From assembly GCF_000513135.1 (NCBI RefSeq), contig NZ_BAUV01000001.1, forward strand, positions 62,001 through 126,000: a DNA stretch of 64,000 bases, given 5' to 3'. A program made the translations under genes and the position numbers. This DNA comes from Halalkalibacter akibai JCM 9157 (lineage in GTDB: Bacteria > Bacillota > Bacilli > Bacillales > Bacillaceae_D). The notes below the pieces were generated by a model, which did no database searches, was not told the origin of the DNA, and saw nothing but the letters and a program-made list of their open reading frames with translations. Each line of letters opens with the position of its first letter. The first letter of the stretch is position 1. Of the stretch, positions 29,041 to 38,083 are shown in pieces.

Positions 29041-29156
29041 CTCCTGAAATATACTCCGCTTTCCGCGGGAAGCTGGTGAGCCTCCTCGTGCTACGCACTG
29101 TGGGGTCTCACCTTTGCTTTTCATCCCGCAGGAGTCTACGTATATTTCATCCGCTA
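29041..29156 (-). repeat. Dispersed structured repeat copy, ATATAC-stem subtype, inverted
   Basis: Reverse complement of the subtype at 26341: TGAAATATACGTAGACTCCTGCGGGAT, GGTGAGACCCCACAG, CCCGCGGAAAGCGGAGTATATTTCA. The arms pair with each other although their sequence differs from the 26341 copy. Confidence 0.85.
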
Positions 29157-29231
29157 AGTTAGAGCCTAGCTTTATTTCTCAGTTCAATATTATTGCTATG
29201 TCCTAGTCTCTTTTTTTGCTTAATTAAAACT

Positions 29232-29360
29232 AGTGAAATGAAGCGGAAGGCACTTGACTCCTGCGGGAAAAGAGGAAAAGGCAAGACACCACAGACGAAG
29301 TCGTGGAGGCTTGGCTTCCTCCCCGCGGAAAGCAAGTGCCTGAAGCGCAATGCAACGGAG
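29232..29360 (+). repeat. Dispersed structured repeat, best-formed copy
   Basis: Runs from AGTGAAATGAAGCGGAAGG to GAAGCGCAATGCAACGG. Nested arms: GGCACTTG/CAAGTGCC, CTGCGGGA/TCCCCGCGG, GCAAG/CTTGG and CCAC/GTGG around AGACGAAGTC. It lies about 75 bp after the inverted copy at 29041. Confidence 0.88.
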
Positions 29361-29546
29361 CCGGTAGGGAAGAATGATGTGCAACCCCGAAATTAGTTTT
29401 ATTGAAAAAGGTGTTCAGCCTAAGCCATGACTAGTCTCGTCCCACTTTCAAACGTCATTCGTTTTTAATCCTTTTGTAACACGGATGAAATATAAAAAGG
29501 GTAAGATATAAATAAGTAATTGACCCCCTTTTTTATATATTTTAAA

Positions 29547-29576
29547 GCACGGACTTAGGTCCGTGCCCTTTTTTTA
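29547..29576 (+). terminator. Strong terminator in a gene-free stretch
   Basis: A perfect 8-bp stem GCACGGAC/GTCCGTGC with TTAG loop, then CC and seven T residues. It is about 560 bp downstream of trxB, with two repeat copies and no gene between. It may end trxB read-through or an unannotated small RNA. Confidence 0.85.
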
Positions 29577-29743
29577 GCTTTTTTCCATTCACAAAACATC
29601 CATAAATAAAGTAAAATCCGCTTTTTCCCTATTTCTAGCAATTGTGAGACCTTTCAATTAATTGTATAATAATATAATAGACCGTGTTATATATTATTTT
29701 AAGGGTTAAAAAGCATTAAATAACATGGACTAGGTGACGTGGG

Positions 29744-30211
29744 GTGAAGCTGTTGCAACGGATAACAAACTGTGTACTTACAATAGGTGATCAAACATTA
29801 CTATTACAAAAGCCAAGTCGGGGCTGGTGGGTAGCGCCAGGTGGGAAAATGGAACCTGGTGAAACAATTAAAGAGTCAGCCGAAAGAGAATTTCGTGAAG
29901 AAACAGGACTCGAGGTTTCAGCTGAATTGCGAGCCATTTCAACGATTGTCATTCTTGAAAACGATCAAATGGTTGATGAATGGATGATGTTTACCTTTCA
30001 AGCAAAGAGTTATCAAGGTCAGTTATTTGACCAATCTCCTGAAGGGGACTTGGAGTGGAAACCGATAAAAGAAGTGTCTCAACTTCCAATGGCAGAAGGA
30101 GATTTATACATGTTTCGCCATGTATTAAGTCGCCAAGGATTAATGTATGGGACTTTTTACTATACAAAAGATTTTAAATTAATATCTTATCGTTTAACAC
30201 CAGAATTTTAG
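29744..30211 (+). CDS. yvcI: Nudix hydrolase, YvcI-like
   Basis: A 155-residue protein with a complete Nudix box ([26 protein letters not shown] region: G-x5-E-x7-REFREETG) at about residues 33-55. It hydrolyses a nucleoside-diphosphate-linked compound; 8-oxo-dGTP-type activity is plausible because of the MutT-like WWVAPGGK start. The GTG start follows GGTGACGTGG. It is first in the cluster yvcI-rapZ-yvcK-whiA-crh, as in B. subtilis. Confidence 0.9.
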   Translation: MKLLQRITNCVLTIGDQTLLLQKPSRGWWVAPGGKMEPGETIKESAEREFREETGLEVSAELRAISTIVILENDQMVDEWMMFTFQAKSYQGQLFDQSPEGDLEWKPIKEVSQLPMAEGDLYMFRHVLSRQGLMYGTFYYTKDFKLISYRLTPEF

Positions 30212-30228
30212 TAAGAGAGGTGAAGAGG

Positions 30229-31122
30229 TTGACACTCGAGCATGAAGAAATTCAAATTGTGATTATTACCGGAATGTCAGGAGCGGGAAAGACTGTTGCA
30301 GTCCAAAGCTTTGAGGATCTGGGTTATTTTTGCGTCGATAACTTACCTCCTGCCCTTATTCCAAAATTTGTTGAGTTAATTGAGGGTTCTAACGGTAAGT
30401 TGAATAAAGTAGCTCTCGTTATTGACCTACGTGGTCGTGAGTTTTTTGAACATATGTTTGACGCAATTGATTCAATTAGCCTCTCACTTAATTTAAACTA
30501 CAAACTTCAAATCCTCTTTTTAGATGCGAAGGACGCGAAGCTTGTTCAACGCTATAAAGAAACGAGAAGATCGCATCCACTTGCTCCTAATGGATTGCCA
30601 TTAGAAGGCATTCGTTTAGAACGCGAAATGCTTGAAGAAATGAAGGGTCGATCGCAACAAATTATTGATACTACAGACATGAAGCCGATTCAATTAAGAG
30701 AGAAGATCATCCAACGATTTTCATCTAATGAAAAGCATCCTTTTACGGTAAATGTCATGTCTTTCGGTTTTAAATATGGAATGCCGATTGATGCTGATCT
30801 TGTTTTTGACGTTCGATTCTTACCGAACCCCCATTATATTGATCATATGAGACCGAAAACAGGTCTCCAAGAAGAAGTATCGAACTATGTATTAAAATGG
30901 TCTGAAACTCAGCAGTTTATTGAGAAATTAACCGATCTGTTGAAATTCATGCTTCCGCAGTATAAACGAGAAGGAAAAAGTCAAGTTGTAATCGGGATAG
31001 GTTGTACTGGTGGTAAGCACCGTTCTGTTACTCTCGCTGAGTATTTTGGTAAATCCTTCGCTGATGAATATGCCTTACACGTAAGTCATCGGGATATTGA
31101 AAAAGGCAAGGAAGCCCATTAA
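30229..31122 (+). CDS. rapZ: RNase adapter/nucleotide-binding protein RapZ (YvcJ)
   Basis: A 297-residue protein with Walker A GMSGAGKT (residues 15-22), [18 protein letters not shown], a Walker-B-like [23 protein letters not shown], and the C-terminal signature [19 protein letters not shown]. The TTG at 30229 was chosen because AGAGAGGTG sits at good spacing; an in-frame GTG three codons earlier has a poor site. YvcJ binds and hydrolyses GTP/ATP and affects competence in B. subtilis; E. coli RapZ controls GlmS through sRNAs and UDP-GlcNAc precursors. The stop overlaps the yvcK start by one base. Confidence 0.94.
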   Translation: MTLEHEEIQIVIITGMSGAGKTVAVQSFEDLGYFCVDNLPPALIPKFVELIEGSNGKLNKVALVIDLRGREFFEHMFDAIDSISLSLNLNYKLQILFLDAKDAKLVQRYKETRRSHPLAPNGLPLEGIRLEREMLEEMKGRSQQIIDTTDMKPIQLREKIIQRFSSNEKHPFTVNVMSFGFKYGMPIDADLVFDVRFLPNPHYIDHMRPKTGLQEEVSNYVLKWSETQQFIEKLTDLLKFMLPQYKREGKSQVVIGIGCTGGKHRSVTLAEYFGKSFADEYALHVSHRDIEKGKEAH

Positions 31123-32075
31123 TGAAAAGAAAAAATGTAGTGGTAATCGGAGGGGGAACCGGTTTATCTGTTTTACTCAGAGGGTTAAAAACATTCTCTG
31201 TTGATATTTCTGCCATTGTAACAGTGGCAGATGACGGAGGAAGCTCAGGCAGACTTCGAAAAGAATTAGACATACCTCCACCAGGGGATGTCAGAAATGT
31301 TTTGATAGCGCTAGCAGAGGTTGAACCTTTAGTGGAAGAGTTATTTCAGCACCGTTTTGCAAACGGCAATGGCTTATCTGGACATTCTTTAGGGAATTTA
31401 TTGTTAGCTGGGATGACGTCGATCACGGGGGATTTTGCTAGAGGCATCACAGAATTAAGCAAAGTTCTAAATGTTAGAGGAAATGTTTATCCAGCTTCTA
31501 ATCAAAGTATCGTTTTGCACGCAGAAATGACGGATGGCACGGTTGTAACGGGTGAATCACTTATTCCGCTTAAGAAAAAACAAATTAAGCGAGTGTTTTT
31601 AACACCAGAGGAAATTCAGCCGCTTCAAGCGGGCATTCGAGCCATTGAAGAAGCCGATTTGATTGTACTCGGTCCAGGAAGTCTTTATACGAGTGTGATT
31701 CCTAATTTGCTCGTCCCTGGTATTGCAAATGCCATTAAGCAGTCGAAAGCTAAAAAAGTGTATATCTGTAATGTTATGACTCAAGTTGGTGAAACCGATC
31801 ATTACACAGCGGCTGACCATATTCAAGCAATTGTTGATCATTGTGGATGCAAGTTAGTTGATGACATTCTAGTAAATGGCTCGCCTGTTTCTTCAACTAT
31901 TCAAGCTCGTTACGCGAAAGAAGGGGCTGTTCCTGTTATTGTTGATGAACAGCGCCTGATGAGACTCGGAATCTCTATTATTCGAGATCATTTTGTTCTA
32001 GAACGAAATGATATTTTAAGACATGATGCGGTAAAAGTGTCTGAAGCCATTTTACGAGCAAGCGAGATTAAATAA
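31122..32075 (+). CDS. yvcK: Gluconeogenesis factor YvcK (CofD-like)
   Basis: A 317-residue CofD/UPF0052-type protein: [17 protein letters not shown] at the start, [42 protein letters not shown] and [15 protein letters not shown]. It is required for growth on gluconeogenic carbon sources and for normal cell shape, and in B. subtilis binds UDP-GlcNAc. Translational coupling to rapZ (TAATG). Confidence 0.95.
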   Translation: MKRKNVVVIGGGTGLSVLLRGLKTFSVDISAIVTVADDGGSSGRLRKELDIPPPGDVRNVLIALAEVEPLVEELFQHRFANGNGLSGHSLGNLLLAGMTSITGDFARGITELSKVLNVRGNVYPASNQSIVLHAEMTDGTVVTGESLIPLKKKQIKRVFLTPEEIQPLQAGIRAIEEADLIVLGPGSLYTSVIPNLLVPGIANAIKQSKAKKVYICNVMTQVGETDHYTAADHIQAIVDHCGCKLVDDILVNGSPVSSTIQARYAKEGAVPVIVDEQRLMRLGISIIRDHFVLERNDILRHDAVKVSEAILRASEIK

Positions 32076-32127
32076 ACGTGTAGTTCAACGAATGAAGATT
32101 CACTACACGGCTGAAAGGAGGAGGACG

Positions 32128-33090
32128 ATGTCCTTTGCAGCCAAAACGAAAAAAGAATTAACACAGCTTGAATCTGAAGACTGCTGTGCGCAAGCTGAAC
32201 TTGCTGCTTTAATTCGGATGAATGGGTCGGTCTCGTTTAATCAAATGAAATTAGGGTTAGATGTGACGACTGAAAATGCAGCGATTGCAAGACGGATTTA
32301 TACACTTATTAAAAGAGTGTATCCGACGATGTTCGTTGAACTGCTCGTTCAGAAAAAGATGCGTTTGAAAAAAAACAATGTGTATCTCGTTCGAATGCAA
32401 CATGAAGTGAAAGAATTATTAATGCAGTTAGAGATTATGGGAGAAGGACTCATCTTTATGAGAACGATTTCTAAAAAACTAACAAAAGGTTCATGTTGTA
32501 AACGAGCTTACTTAAGAGGGGCATTTTTAGCTGGAGGGTCGATTAACCATCCCGAAACGTCTTCTTATCATTTGGAGATTTTTTCGCTTTATGAAGAACA
32601 TAATGATTCCTTATGTGAACTGATGAACGAATATCAATTAAGAGCCAAAACATTGGAACGCAAAAAGGGGTTCATTACGTATTTAAAAGAGAGTGAGAAA
32701 ATCACTGAGTTTTTAAATGTCATTGGAGCTCACCAAGCTTTATTATATTTTGAAGATGTCCGAATTATGAAGGACATGCGTAACTCGGTAAATCGGCTCG
32801 TCAATTGTGAAACTGCTAACCTAAATAAAACAGTTGGAGCTGCACTAAGACAGGTTGAAAACATTCGTTTGATTGATCGGGTCATGGGACTTGACCAACT
32901 TCCACCTAAATTAAAGGAGATTGCTGAATTACGAGTACTTCATCAAGACGTAACCCTTAAAGAATTAGGAGAAATGGTCGGTTCTGGCCCCGTAAGTAAA
33001 TCAGGTGTTAATCACCGTCTCAGAAAATTAGACCAAATTGCCGATAAACTAAGAAACGGTCAACCATTTGATGTAGAAACTAAAAAATAA
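32128..33090 (+). CDS. whiA: DNA-binding protein WhiA
   Basis: A 320-residue protein: an N-terminal degenerate LAGLIDADG endonuclease-like domain ([30 protein letters not shown] region) and a C-terminal helix-turn-helix ([25 protein letters not shown]). The ATG 12 codons into the open frame was chosen for the AAAGGAGG site. It acts in sporulation and cell division/chromosome segregation control in Gram-positives. Confidence 0.95.
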   Translation: MSFAAKTKKELTQLESEDCCAQAELAALIRMNGSVSFNQMKLGLDVTTENAAIARRIYTLIKRVYPTMFVELLVQKKMRLKKNNVYLVRMQHEVKELLMQLEIMGEGLIFMRTISKKLTKGSCCKRAYLRGAFLAGGSINHPETSSYHLEIFSLYEEHNDSLCELMNEYQLRAKTLERKKGFITYLKESEKITEFLNVIGAHQALLYFEDVRIMKDMRNSVNRLVNCETANLNKTVGAALRQVENIRLIDRVMGLDQLPPKLKEIAELRVLHQDVTLKELGEMVGSGPVSKSGVNHRLRKLDQIADKLRNGQPFDVETKK

Positions 33091-33118
33091 AAGAACTTAT
33101 AGAGGAGAAATGATTGAT

Positions 33119-33373
33119 ATGTTGAAAAAAGAAGTTACAATCAAAAGAAAAACAGGTTTACAAGCAAGACCAGCCGCATTATTTGTTCAAGAAGCGTCTC
33201 GCTTCCTAGCCGATGTTTACATCGAAAAGGACGAGAAAAAAGTAAATGCGAAAAGCATTATGGGATTAATGAGCTTAGCGCTTGGTCAAGGCACTGTGAT
33301 TACGCTAATTACAGAAGGTAAAGACGAAGCTGAAGCTCTTGAAACATTAAGTGCTTTCATTGAAACTGAATAA
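33119..33373 (+). CDS. crh: HPr-like catabolite repression protein Crh
   Basis: An 84-residue HPr homologue. With the start at MLKKEV, position 15 is Gln (GLQARPAALF) instead of the phosphorylatable His of HPr, and Ser46 (VNAKSIMGLM) is present. That is the Crh signature: only HprK/P phosphorylation at Ser46, then co-repression with CcpA. The correct numbering supports this start; an ATG three codons earlier is too close to AGGAG. Ends the whiA operon. Confidence 0.95.
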   Translation: MLKKEVTIKRKTGLQARPAALFVQEASRFLADVYIEKDEKKVNAKSIMGLMSLALGQGTVITLITEGKDEAEALETLSAFIETE

Positions 33374-33377
33374 AAGC

Positions 33378-33413
33378 AAACACCGTTGCCTGTTTAGGAA
33401 ACGGTGTTTTTTA
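33378..33413 (+). terminator. Terminator after crh
   Basis: Stem AAACACCGTT/AACGGTGTTT with inner CCT/AGG, followed by T residues. Confidence 0.88.
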
Positions 33414-33441
33414 TTTGTCTCTCTCAGTAACTTTCTCCTTC

Positions 33442-33555
33442 GGCTCCGTTGCATTGCGCTTCAGGCACTTGCTTTCCGGGGTAAGCCAAGTACGACTTCG
33501 TCTGTGGTGTCTTGCCCTTTCCTCTTTTCCCGCAGGAGTCAAGTGCCTTCCGCTC
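33442..33555 (-). repeat. Dispersed structured repeat copy, inverted
   Basis: Reverse complement matches the 29232 copy (AGGCACTTG, CTGCGGGAAAAGAGGAAAGGGCAAGACACC), slightly shortened in the CCGCGG arm. It lies between the convergent crh and clpP genes. Confidence 0.85.
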
Positions 33556-33601
33556 TGCAAAAAAACAAGCCAGAACAAATCGTTCTAGCTTGTTAGTCAA
33601 A

Positions 33602-34186
33602 TTATTTAGATGCAGGAATGACTTTGTCGATCAAACCGTATTCTTGCGCTTTAGCTGCAATCATAAAGTTATCGCGGTCTGTGTCGCGCTCAATTACTTC
33701 AAGAGGTTGACCCGTACGCTCTGATAAAATTTTGTTTAAGCTCTCACGCATTTCGATAATACGTTTTGCGTGAATTTGAATATCAGAAGCTTGACCTTGT
33801 GTTCCACCAAGTGGTTGGTGAATCATTACTTCACTGTTTGGAAGAGCAAAACGCTTGCCTTTTTCCCCAGCAGCTAATAAGAAGGCACCCATAGATGCAG
33901 CCATACCGATACAAATAGTTGATACTTTTGGCTTTATGTACTGCATTGTGTCATAGATTGCCATACCAGCTGTGATTGATCCACCAGGGCTATTGATGTA
34001 GATTGAGATGTCTTTCTCTGGATCTTCTGCTTGTAAGAATAAAAGTTGAGCTACGATAGAGTTTGCAACATTATCATCGATCGCGCTACCAAGCATGATG
34101 ATACGATCTTTTAATAAACGAGAGTAAATGTCATAAGCGCGTTCGCCTCGGTTTGTTTGTTCAATTACTGTAGGGATTAGATTCAT
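33602..34186 (-). CDS. clpP: ATP-dependent Clp protease proteolytic subunit
   Basis: A 194-residue serine protease subunit. The catalytic triad region is clear: Ser98 (GMAASMGAF), His123 (MIHQPLGG) and a later Asp in ERDTDRDNF. It forms tetradecamers capped by ClpX or ClpC for regulated proteolysis. AAGGAGG precedes the ATG. Upstream there is a strong promoter overlapped by a CtsR operator (34296-34325), so heat and protein-stress induction is expected. Confidence 0.98.
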   Translation of the reverse strand: MNLIPTVIEQTNRGERAYDIYSRLLKDRIIMLGSAIDDNVANSIVAQLLFLQAEDPEKDISIYINSPGGSITAGMAIYDTMQYIKPKVSTICIGMAASMGAFLLAAGEKGKRFALPNSEVMIHQPLGGTQGQASDIQIHAKRIIEMRESLNKILSERTGQPLEVIERDTDRDNFMIAAKAQEYGLIDKVIPASK

Positions 34187-34223
34187 TGAAATTCCTCCTT
34201 CAAAATGGTAGTGACTTTAAAAG

Positions 34224-34252
34224 CTTGCATGGTTACTACGACCATGCTTTTA
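34224..34252 (-). other. Hairpin in the clpP leader
   Basis: On the minus strand GCATGGT and ACCATGC pair around CGTAGTA in the 5' untranslated region, with short T-rich sequence after it. It could affect mRNA stability or early termination; no stronger claim is possible. Confidence 0.45.
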
Positions 34253-34295
34253 ATGAGTGCCTGTTAGAAACATGCATTCATTATAAGTTATGTAC

Positions 34296-34325
34296 ATCAT
34301 ACAAAAATGGTCAAAGAAGGTCAAA
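34296..34325 (-). promoter_or_regulatory. clpP promoter overlapped by CtsR operator
   Basis: On the minus strand TTGACC (34319-34324) and TATGAT (34296-34301) are 17 bp apart. On the plus strand GGTCAAA-GAA-GGTCAAA (34309-34325) is an exact CtsR direct heptad repeat covering the -35 and spacer. CtsR represses clp genes until heat shock. A ctsR gene is not in this window. Confidence 0.9.
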
Positions 34326-34528
34326 TGATTTACCTTCTCTTTTTTTAGAGGTGCCCTAAAATAACCTCTTATACATACTATTCCATACTAAGATCTTTAA
34401 ACCCTCCTTTCATAATATCCGTTTTTAAAATATCTAAACGGTATAGGTAAGCTTTAACATAGTTTTAGCAACTTAAATCCTTTATAATAGGAATAGGAAT
34501 GAAATAAACATTGAGTAGCATACATATC

Positions 34529-34542
34529 AGTAAGCGCTTACA
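34529..34542. promoter_or_regulatory. cre-like CcpA site upstream of sigL
   Basis: AGTAAGCGCTTACA has a perfect TAAGCGCTTA core and differs at one end position from the ideal TGTAAGCGCTTACA. It lies about 50 bp before the sigL start. Catabolite repression of sigL by CcpA is known in B. subtilis, which supports this reading. Confidence 0.75.
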
Positions 34543-34592
34543 ATATATAAGAACCGTTGGACTGTTATGAACATGAACGGAGGGGAAGATCT

Positions 34593-35912
34593 TTGCAGTT
34601 TGGTTTATATCAACAACAAACAACGAGTTTAGTCATGACACAGGAATTACGTCAAGCGATTCACCTTTTACAATACTCAGCTGTAGAGCTTGTGAATTAT
34701 CTGAATGAGCAATCTCTTGATAACCCGTTACTCGATGTAAAGGAATCCAAGAAAAATGAGGATTATTCCTTTTTGACCTCAAACCGAAGAACTCAGCAGG
34801 AAAGCCAGCCCTCAATTATTGATTATGCTCATATCAACCGGAAAACGCTAAATGATCATCTACTAGCACAAGTTCAAGAATTAAAGCTATCAAAAAAACA
34901 GAAAAAAGAGATGAATTATTTAATTTACAGTTTAAGAGAGGATGGATATTTAGCGAGACCTCTTTCTGAAGTTTGTGAAGAACTGCAATTGGATCTTGAA
35001 GAGGGCGAAGAACTACTTTTTACGCTACAAAGTTTTGAACCTGCAGGTGTCGGAGCACGTGACTTGCAAGAATGTCTGCTTTTACAGTTGGAAAGGTTAG
35101 AAAATAGAAATTTCCTAGCTGAACAAATCATCACGCATTACATGGAGCCTTTCGCAAAAAGAAAGTGGAAAAACATCTCTTTAGTTTTAAAAGTCACTCT
35201 TGCTGAAATTCAAGAAGTAAAAGATCTGATCCAAACACTTGACCCTAGACCAGGCACCCAATTTATATCCGAGCCGGTTCAGTTTGTAAAACCTGAACTC
35301 AGGATTGTCCCATATGAAGGAGATTTGCTTGTCCATATAGAAGATGACCTCATTCCGAATGTAGGATTAAATCATCATTATGAGCAATTGCTTCAGCAAG
35401 AAGGAGATTCTGAATCAACTCAATATGCCAAGCAAAAAGTTCAGCAAGTACAATGGTTAGTAAAAACGATTCAACAACGAAAACAAACAATCTTAAAAGT
35501 CGCTGAAGCAATAGCCAGACACCAGAAAGAATACTTCTTGAATAAAACCGGAGTGTTAAAACCATTGACACTTAGAGAAATAGCAGATGAAATCGAAGTG
35601 CACGAATCAACGGTCAGCCGTGCTACATCGAATAAATATGCTGATACCCCAAGAGGTGTGATTGAACTTAAGTCATTATTCACTTCATCATTGCAAAATG
35701 AGTCAGGTGATACGACATCAAGCCAATCCATAAAAAACTGGATGAAAGAACTGATCGCAACCGAAAATAAACAAAAACCATTATCAGACGCCAAAATCGC
35801 AACCTGGCTCCAAACCGAAAAACAAACAAACGTATCAAGAAGAGCTATCGCCAAATACCGAGACGAACTAGGCATCCCCGCCTCAAGTAAGAGAAAACGG
35901 TATGAGAGTTAA
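34593..35912 (+). CDS. rpoN: RNA polymerase sigma-54 factor
   Basis: A 439-residue sigma-54 (SigL). Region I is Gln/Leu-rich (QQTTSLVMTQELRQAIHLL), the core-binding region follows (GVGARDLQECLLLQLE), and the C-terminal HTH and RpoN box (SRRAIAKYRDELGIP) are intact. The start is TTG at 34593, chosen for GGAGGGG eight bases upstream; the open frame before it is non-homologous. It directs enhancer-dependent transcription of catabolic genes. No sigma-54 activator is encoded in this window. Confidence 0.95.
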   Translation: MQFGLYQQQTTSLVMTQELRQAIHLLQYSAVELVNYLNEQSLDNPLLDVKESKKNEDYSFLTSNRRTQQESQPSIIDYAHINRKTLNDHLLAQVQELKLSKKQKKEMNYLIYSLREDGYLARPLSEVCEELQLDLEEGEELLFTLQSFEPAGVGARDLQECLLLQLERLENRNFLAEQIITHYMEPFAKRKWKNISLVLKVTLAEIQEVKDLIQTLDPRPGTQFISEPVQFVKPELRIVPYEGDLLVHIEDDLIPNVGLNHHYEQLLQQEGDSESTQYAKQKVQQVQWLVKTIQQRKQTILKVAEAIARHQKEYFLNKTGVLKPLTLREIADEIEVHESTVSRATSNKYADTPRGVIELKSLFTSSLQNESGDTTSSQSIKNWMKELIATENKQKPLSDAKIATWLQTEKQTNVSRRAIAKYRDELGIPASSKRKRYES

Positions 35913-35943
35913 TCCCAAAAGGCTGTTTGCGTTTTGGGATTAA
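35909..35943 (+). terminator. Hairpin over the rpoN stop codon
   Basis: TTAATCCCAAAA pairs perfectly with TTTTGGGATTAA (12 bp). The left arm includes the stop codon. A separate T-run is lacking, so it may act as a stability element or a weak terminator. Confidence 0.6.
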
Positions 35944-35989
35944 CTCAGTAATGAGCGAAACCACTGCCAAGAATCATCAGATGCAAAAA

Positions 35990-36375
35990 CCTAAGAGGAC
36001 ACAGATGCCTCTATTACAAGAAAAAAGCAGAATTATAACAACAAACGGACCCAGGAGCTCTTATCTAGGGAAAAAGCGGCTCAGATCTACTTGATTCAAG
36101 GGAATAAGGAACCATTAGTCCGCTAACCGTCCACAACTAGCGGTTTCTAGCTAAATAAGAGCCTCTGAGTCCGCTAAAAAAACCTAAGAGGACACAGAGG
36201 CCTCTATTACAAAGAAAAAAGCAGAATTATAGTAACAAACGGACCCAGGAGCCCTTATCTAGGAAAAAAGCGGTTCAGATCTACTTGATTCAAGGGAATT
36301 AAGGAACCAGTAGTCCGCTAAACACCCACAACTAGCGATTTTTACCCAAATAAGAGCACCTGAGTCCGCTCAATA
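35990..36375. repeat. 193-bp tandem duplication of CCGCTAA-type repeat
   Basis: CCTAAGAGGACACAG starts at 35990 and again at 36183, and the two units stay nearly identical to GAGTCCGCT at their ends (e.g. ACGGACCCAGGAGC, TCAGATCTACTTGATTCAAG, AGTCCGCTAA). There are small differences but no long open frame. No gene lies between rpoN and 36600. Confidence 0.85.
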
Positions 36376-36415
36376 ATTTGTGGGACTCAACTTCACTAGG
36401 ATATTGCTGAGCACA

Positions 36416-36545
36416 AGTGAAATGAAGCGGTGAAGACCTTTGACTCGTGCGAGAAAAGAGGAAAGGGCAAGACACCACAGACGAACGTCGTGGGGCTTGG
36501 CATCCTCCCCGCTGAAAGCAAGTGCCTGCAACTGCAGCGCAATGG
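36416..36545 (+). repeat. Dispersed structured repeat, degenerate copy
   Basis: Begins AGTGAAATGAAGCGGTGAAG and retains GGGCAAGACACCACAGACGAA and CAAGTGCCTG, but several stem bases are mismatched (CTCGTGCGAG; CCCCGCTG). Confidence 0.78.
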
Positions 36546-36609
36546 TGCAAATCGATATAGCTTAATACGAACTACCAACATTATAGTATAGAAACGAGTG
36601 ATCAACCCC

Positions 36610-36861
36610 ATGCTACAAGTAACAGTCATGTCAAAAATCGACTGCCCCCTATGTGACAAAGGCATCGAAGTAATCAAACCATTAGCTGAAGAATTTCAAT
36701 TTGAGATAAAAGTAGTTGACATCTACCAAGATGATGCCCTCTTGGAGAAATATCAAATTATGATTCCAGTCGTGTTAATTAACAACGAAGAGGTTGATTT
36801 CGGTATCCTCTCTAGGGAAAAAATAAGAAAGCGTTTACTTGAATTAAATGGGCAAATTTAA
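36610..36861 (+). CDS. Glutaredoxin-like (DUF836-type) thiol protein
   Basis: An 83-residue thioredoxin-fold protein with CPLC near the N-terminus (SKIDCPLCDKG) and a cis-Pro region (IMIPVVLINNEEV). Glutaredoxin-family proteins of this size are found in front of cggR/gapA in other Bacillaceae (recalled, not checked). No good ribosome site is visible; a GTG four codons earlier is also possible. It ends before a terminator and is separate from the glycolytic operon. Confidence 0.75.
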   Translation: MLQVTVMSKIDCPLCDKGIEVIKPLAEEFQFEIKVVDIYQDDALLEKYQIMIPVVLINNEEVDFGILSREKIRKRLLELNGQI

Positions 36862-36870
36862 CTTGTGTTT

Positions 36871-36921
36871 AGACCTAATCTTTTGTAAGATGAACTTGTA
36901 GGAAGGATTTGGTCTTTTTTT
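36871..36921 (+). terminator. Terminator before cggR
   Basis: AGACC-T-AATC pairs with GATT-T-GGTCT (one mismatch) and eight T residues follow. Confidence 0.75.
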
Positions 36922-36929
36922 GATTAGAT

Positions 36930-36965
36930 CGGGACACGAAAAGTCTATGCGGGACATATTGAGTC
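36930..36965 (+). promoter_or_regulatory. CggR operator
   Basis: CGGGAC-N6-AGTC-N4-CGGGAC-N6-AGTC matches the spacing of the known B. subtilis CggR operator (CGGGACN6TGTCN4CGGGACN6TGTC), with AGTC in place of TGTC in both halves. It is 25 bp before cggR. CggR blocks transcription until fructose-1,6-bisphosphate rises. A clear -35/-10 pair upstream was not identified. Confidence 0.92.
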
Positions 36966-36990
36966 CTACCTTGAAAAGGAGTAAGGCTCT

Positions 36991-38022
36991 ATGCAACTAT
37001 TGTTAGACATTCAGAAAAAATTATTACCTGATTTGCTAGATGTTATGGTAAAACGGTATCGAATCCTACACTACATTAAGCTCATGCAACCGATAGGTCG
37101 TAGAAGTTTATCTGCAAACTTACAGCTATCAGAGCGTGTTCTTAGAGGAGAAGTAACCTTTTTAAAAGAACAAGGGCTTGTGCATTTTGCGACGGCTGGA
37201 ATGAGTATTACCGAAGAAGGAGAACAGCTTTTTCTTAAATTAGAAGAAGTGATGAAAGACCTACTTGGACTCAGAGAGCTGGAAAACAAGCTAGAAACGG
37301 AACTTGGGGTTAAACAAGTGATCGTGGTTGCTGGCAACAGTGATCAGGATACTTGGGTAAAACGCGAGATGGGCCGGGCTTGTATCAAGGAATTAAAAAG
37401 AATCCTCGAGCCAAAAGATGTTGTCGCTGTAATGGGTGGAACTACTTTAGCAGCAGTTGCAGAAATGATGCAGCCGGATTCAAGAACGAGAGAAGTTGTT
37501 TTTGTACCAGCAAGGGGTGGTCTTGGCGAGCAGGTTGAGAACCAAGCTAATACAATTAGCTCTCAATTAGCAAGAAGAGCTGGAGCTCAATATCGACTTT
37601 TACATGTTCCAGATCAAATTAGTCAAGAAGCTTACGCATCACTCGTATTAGAACCATCCGTTAAGGATATCCTAAATTTGATCCAATCAGCATGTACCGT
37701 TATTCATGGGATTGGAGATGCGACTACAATGGCATCCAGACGAGATTCTAAAGATTCATTTCTTGATAAATTAAAAAGTGAAGAAGCTGTTGCAGAAGCA
37801 TTCGGTTACTATTTTAACCGAAGCGGAGAGCCGATTCACAAGCAAAGAACCATTGGGTTGCAGCTCGATGACCTTGAAGAAGACAAGTATGTAATTTCCG
37901 TTGCTGGAGGAAGCTCAAAGGCGGAAGCCATTGCTGCTTATATGAAATACCGTCCAAGCGATGTGTTAATTACAGATGAAGCAGCTGCAGAATCTTTATT
38001 ACATCTTTTTGATCATTCGTAG
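36991..38022 (+). CDS. cggR: Central glycolytic genes regulator
   Basis: A 343-residue SorC-family repressor: N-terminal winged HTH (about 15-85, GRRSLSANLQLSERVLRGEVTFLKEQG region) and a C-terminal sugar-phosphate-binding domain (VVAVMGGTTLAAVAEMM, GIGDATTM, SVAGGSSKAEAIAAYMKYRPSDVLITDEAAA). It represses its own operon with gapA-pgk-tpiA-gpmI-eno and is released by fructose-1,6-bisphosphate. ATG after AAAAGGAG. Confidence 0.97.
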   Translation: MQLLLDIQKKLLPDLLDVMVKRYRILHYIKLMQPIGRRSLSANLQLSERVLRGEVTFLKEQGLVHFATAGMSITEEGEQLFLKLEEVMKDLLGLRELENKLETELGVKQVIVVAGNSDQDTWVKREMGRACIKELKRILEPKDVVAVMGGTTLAAVAEMMQPDSRTREVVFVPARGGLGEQVENQANTISSQLARRAGAQYRLLHVPDQISQEAYASLVLEPSVKDILNLIQSACTVIHGIGDATTMASRRDSKDSFLDKLKSEEAVAEAFGYYFNRSGEPIHKQRTIGLQLDDLEEDKYVISVAGGSSKAEAIAAYMKYRPSDVLITDEAAAESLLHLFDHS

Positions 38023-38083
38023 ATAAAAGGGCAATGCTCTTTTTGATAAATCTAAAACAGAAGCACTAGGAGGAGATTTGAAC

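Noticed and set aside
29159-29396. Short open frames on both strands over the repeat after trxB
   Set aside because: They coincide with the dispersed structured repeat, and similar frames appear at other copies; no protein-like composition.
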